Below the pieces are notes generated by a model, which did no database searches, had not been told where the DNA came from, and was given only the letters and a program-made list of their open reading frames with translations. Made by a program: the position numbers and the translations under genes. Of a stretch of DNA of 50,717 nucleotides, positions 49,764 to 50,717 are shown one piece after another; position 1 is the stretch's first letter; each line of letters opens with the position of its first letter. Origin of the DNA: Duganella lactea. Lineage in GTDB: Bacteria > Pseudomonadota > Gammaproteobacteria > Burkholderiales > Burkholderiaceae_D. The stretch is from positions 1 through 50,717 of the forward strand of contig NZ_WWCP01000040.1 in NCBI RefSeq assembly GCF_009857505.1, written 5' to 3'.

Positions 49764-50717
49764 ATGTACACGCAATTTTTCAATCTGAAGCAATCGCCGT
49801 TTTCCATCGCGCCCGATCCGCGCTATCTGTTCATGAGCGAGCGCCATCGCGAGGCGCTGGCGCATTTGTTGTACGGCATCGGTTCCGGCGGCGGCTTTGT
49901 GCTGCTGACCGGTGAGATCGGCGCCGGCAAGACCACGGTGTGCCGCTGCTTCATGGAGCAGATCCCGGCCAATTGCAAGCTCGGCTATATCTTCAATCCC
50001 AAGCTGTCGGTCGAGGAGTTGCTGCTGTCCATTTGCGACGAGTTCGGCATTGCCTTGCCGCCGGCCGACGCCGGGGCGCGCAGCGTGAAGGCGTATGTGG
50101 ACGCGATCAACGCCTATCTGCTGGCCAGCCATGCGCAGGGACGCAACAATGTGCTGATTATCGATGAGGCGCAGAATCTGTCGGCCGAGGTGCTGGAGCA
50201 GTTGCGCTTGCTGACCAATCTGGAGACCAGCGAGCGCAAGCTGTTGCAGATTATTCTGATCGGCCAGCCGGAGTTGCGCGCGATGCTGGCGCGGCCGGAG
50301 CTGGAGCAATTGGCGCAGCGGGTCATCGCGCGCTATCACCTGGGCTCGCTGTCGGAGGCGGAGACCGGCACGTATATCGAGCATCGGCTGGCGGTGGCCG
50401 GGGCGGGGGCGATGATGCCGTTTCCGCGCAAGCTGATGGGGCTGGTGCACAGCCTGACCAAGGGCGTGCCGAGGCGCATCAATCTGCTGTGCGACCGGGC
50501 TTTGCTGGGGGCGTATGTGGAGAACCAGCCGCAGGTGACGCGAACGATTTTGAAGCGCGCGGCCAGTGAGGTGTTTGCCGGCCAGGACGCGGGCGCGCCA
50601 GGGCGCGGCACCGTTGTCGCGGCGCGCTGGCCGCTGGTGGCGGCGGGCGTGCTGGGTGGCGTGGCGGTCAGCGTGCTGGCGTGGCAGCTAGCGGCGCACC
50701 GGGTGCGGCCGGTGGCC
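49764..50717 (+). CDS. ExeA/GspA-type AAA ATPase (cut by window end)
   Basis: 318 residues in the window, no stop. YTQFFNLKQSPFSIAPDPRYLFMSERHREALAHLLY is the ExeA N-terminus. Walker A is GEIGAGKTT and Walker B is NVLIIDEAQNL; the sensor-like region LLQIILIGQPELR follows. A membrane span begins at about residue 294 (WPLVAAGVLGGVAVSVLAW), so the missing part should be periplasmic, as in GspA, which with GspB inserts the type II secretion secretin. Partner genes lie beyond the window. Confidence 0.92.
   Translation, partial: MYTQFFNLKQSPFSIAPDPRYLFMSERHREALAHLLYGIGSGGGFVLLTGEIGAGKTTVCRCFMEQIPANCKLGYIFNPKLSVEELLLSICDEFGIALPPADAGARSVKAYVDAINAYLLASHAQGRNNVLIIDEAQNLSAEVLEQLRLLTNLETSERKLLQIILIGQPELRAMLARPELEQLAQRVIARYHLGSLSEAETGTYIEHRLAVAGAGAMMPFPRKLMGLVHSLTKGVPRRINLLCDRALLGAYVENQPQVTRTILKRAASEVFAGQDAGAPGRGTVVAARWPLVAAGVLGGVAVSVLAWQLAAHRVRPVA

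Overview
The window looks like a chromosomal segment of a GC-rich betaproteobacterium. The gene content (glnS, alaS, the rpsP-rimM-trmD-rplS operon, etfBA with a long acyl-CoA dehydrogenase, DUF3579 and CobD/CbiB-like proteins, and several small conserved proteins) is most like Oxalobacteraceae of the Massilia/Duganella/Janthinobacterium group. That placement is my reading of protein content, not a database result. No rRNA, tRNA, CRISPR array or prophage was seen, and no gene-free stretch exceeds about 270 bases.

Layout. 1-123: last codons of an IS110-type transposase. 134-8.5 kb: sbcB, a DUF5610 protein, a cNMP-fold/GGDEF protein, a BtuF-like metal-chelate binding protein, an HPF/RaiA-like ribosome factor, a DUF1345 plus MFS pair, an iron-sulfur flavin reductase and an SDR-type epimerase. 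8.6-12.3 kb: four small or uncharacterised proteins, one with a striking C-terminal repeat, and an orphan CHASE histidine kinase. 12.4-16.8 kb: glnS, divergent from a stand-alone J-domain gene that leads three tightly packed genes of unknown function. 16.8-22.2 kb: a LysR/YnfM-type efflux pair, a small helical protein, a GNAT/CoA-transferase pair and a glycerophosphodiesterase. 22.4-31.3 kb: a TonB-dependent receptor with a short plug, alaS, tusA, and etfB-etfA-acyl-CoA dehydrogenase. 31.4-36.4 kb: a TM2-like membrane protein, the rpsP operon, a Nudix CoA pyrophosphatase, a CobD/CbiB-like protein and DUF3579. 36.4-42.9 kb: a secreted M16 peptidase, a GH26 mannanase, an Rrf2/flavoprotein redox pair and a secreted TPR protein. 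43.0-47.6 kb: a four-gene amino-sugar operon (nagK-nagA-nagB-II-GH3) behind a near-consensus promoter with an overlapping operator-like palindrome. 47.7-50.7 kb: a GIN-domain secreted protein with a regular repeat, two small genes, and an ExeA-type ATPase cut by the window end.

How genes work together. The nag operon forms a route from N-acetylglucosaminides to fructose-6-phosphate: GH3 hydrolysis, phosphorylation, deacetylation, then isomerising deamination. Its transporter and regulator are not in the window. etfBA supplies the electron acceptor for the adjacent acyl-CoA dehydrogenase. The rpsP operon couples ribosomal proteins with 16S and tRNA maturation factors.

The most unusual items are: two copies of a perfect 79-81 bp palindrome between genes, one supplying the stop codon of the MFS gene and one ending in nine T; a 20-bp identity between the end of the IS110 fragment and a REP-like palindrome 47.6 kb away; the J-domain-led cluster of unrecognised proteins; a four-fold AHSGVA peptide repeat; and a GIN protein whose turns alternate GSG and GPG twelve times.
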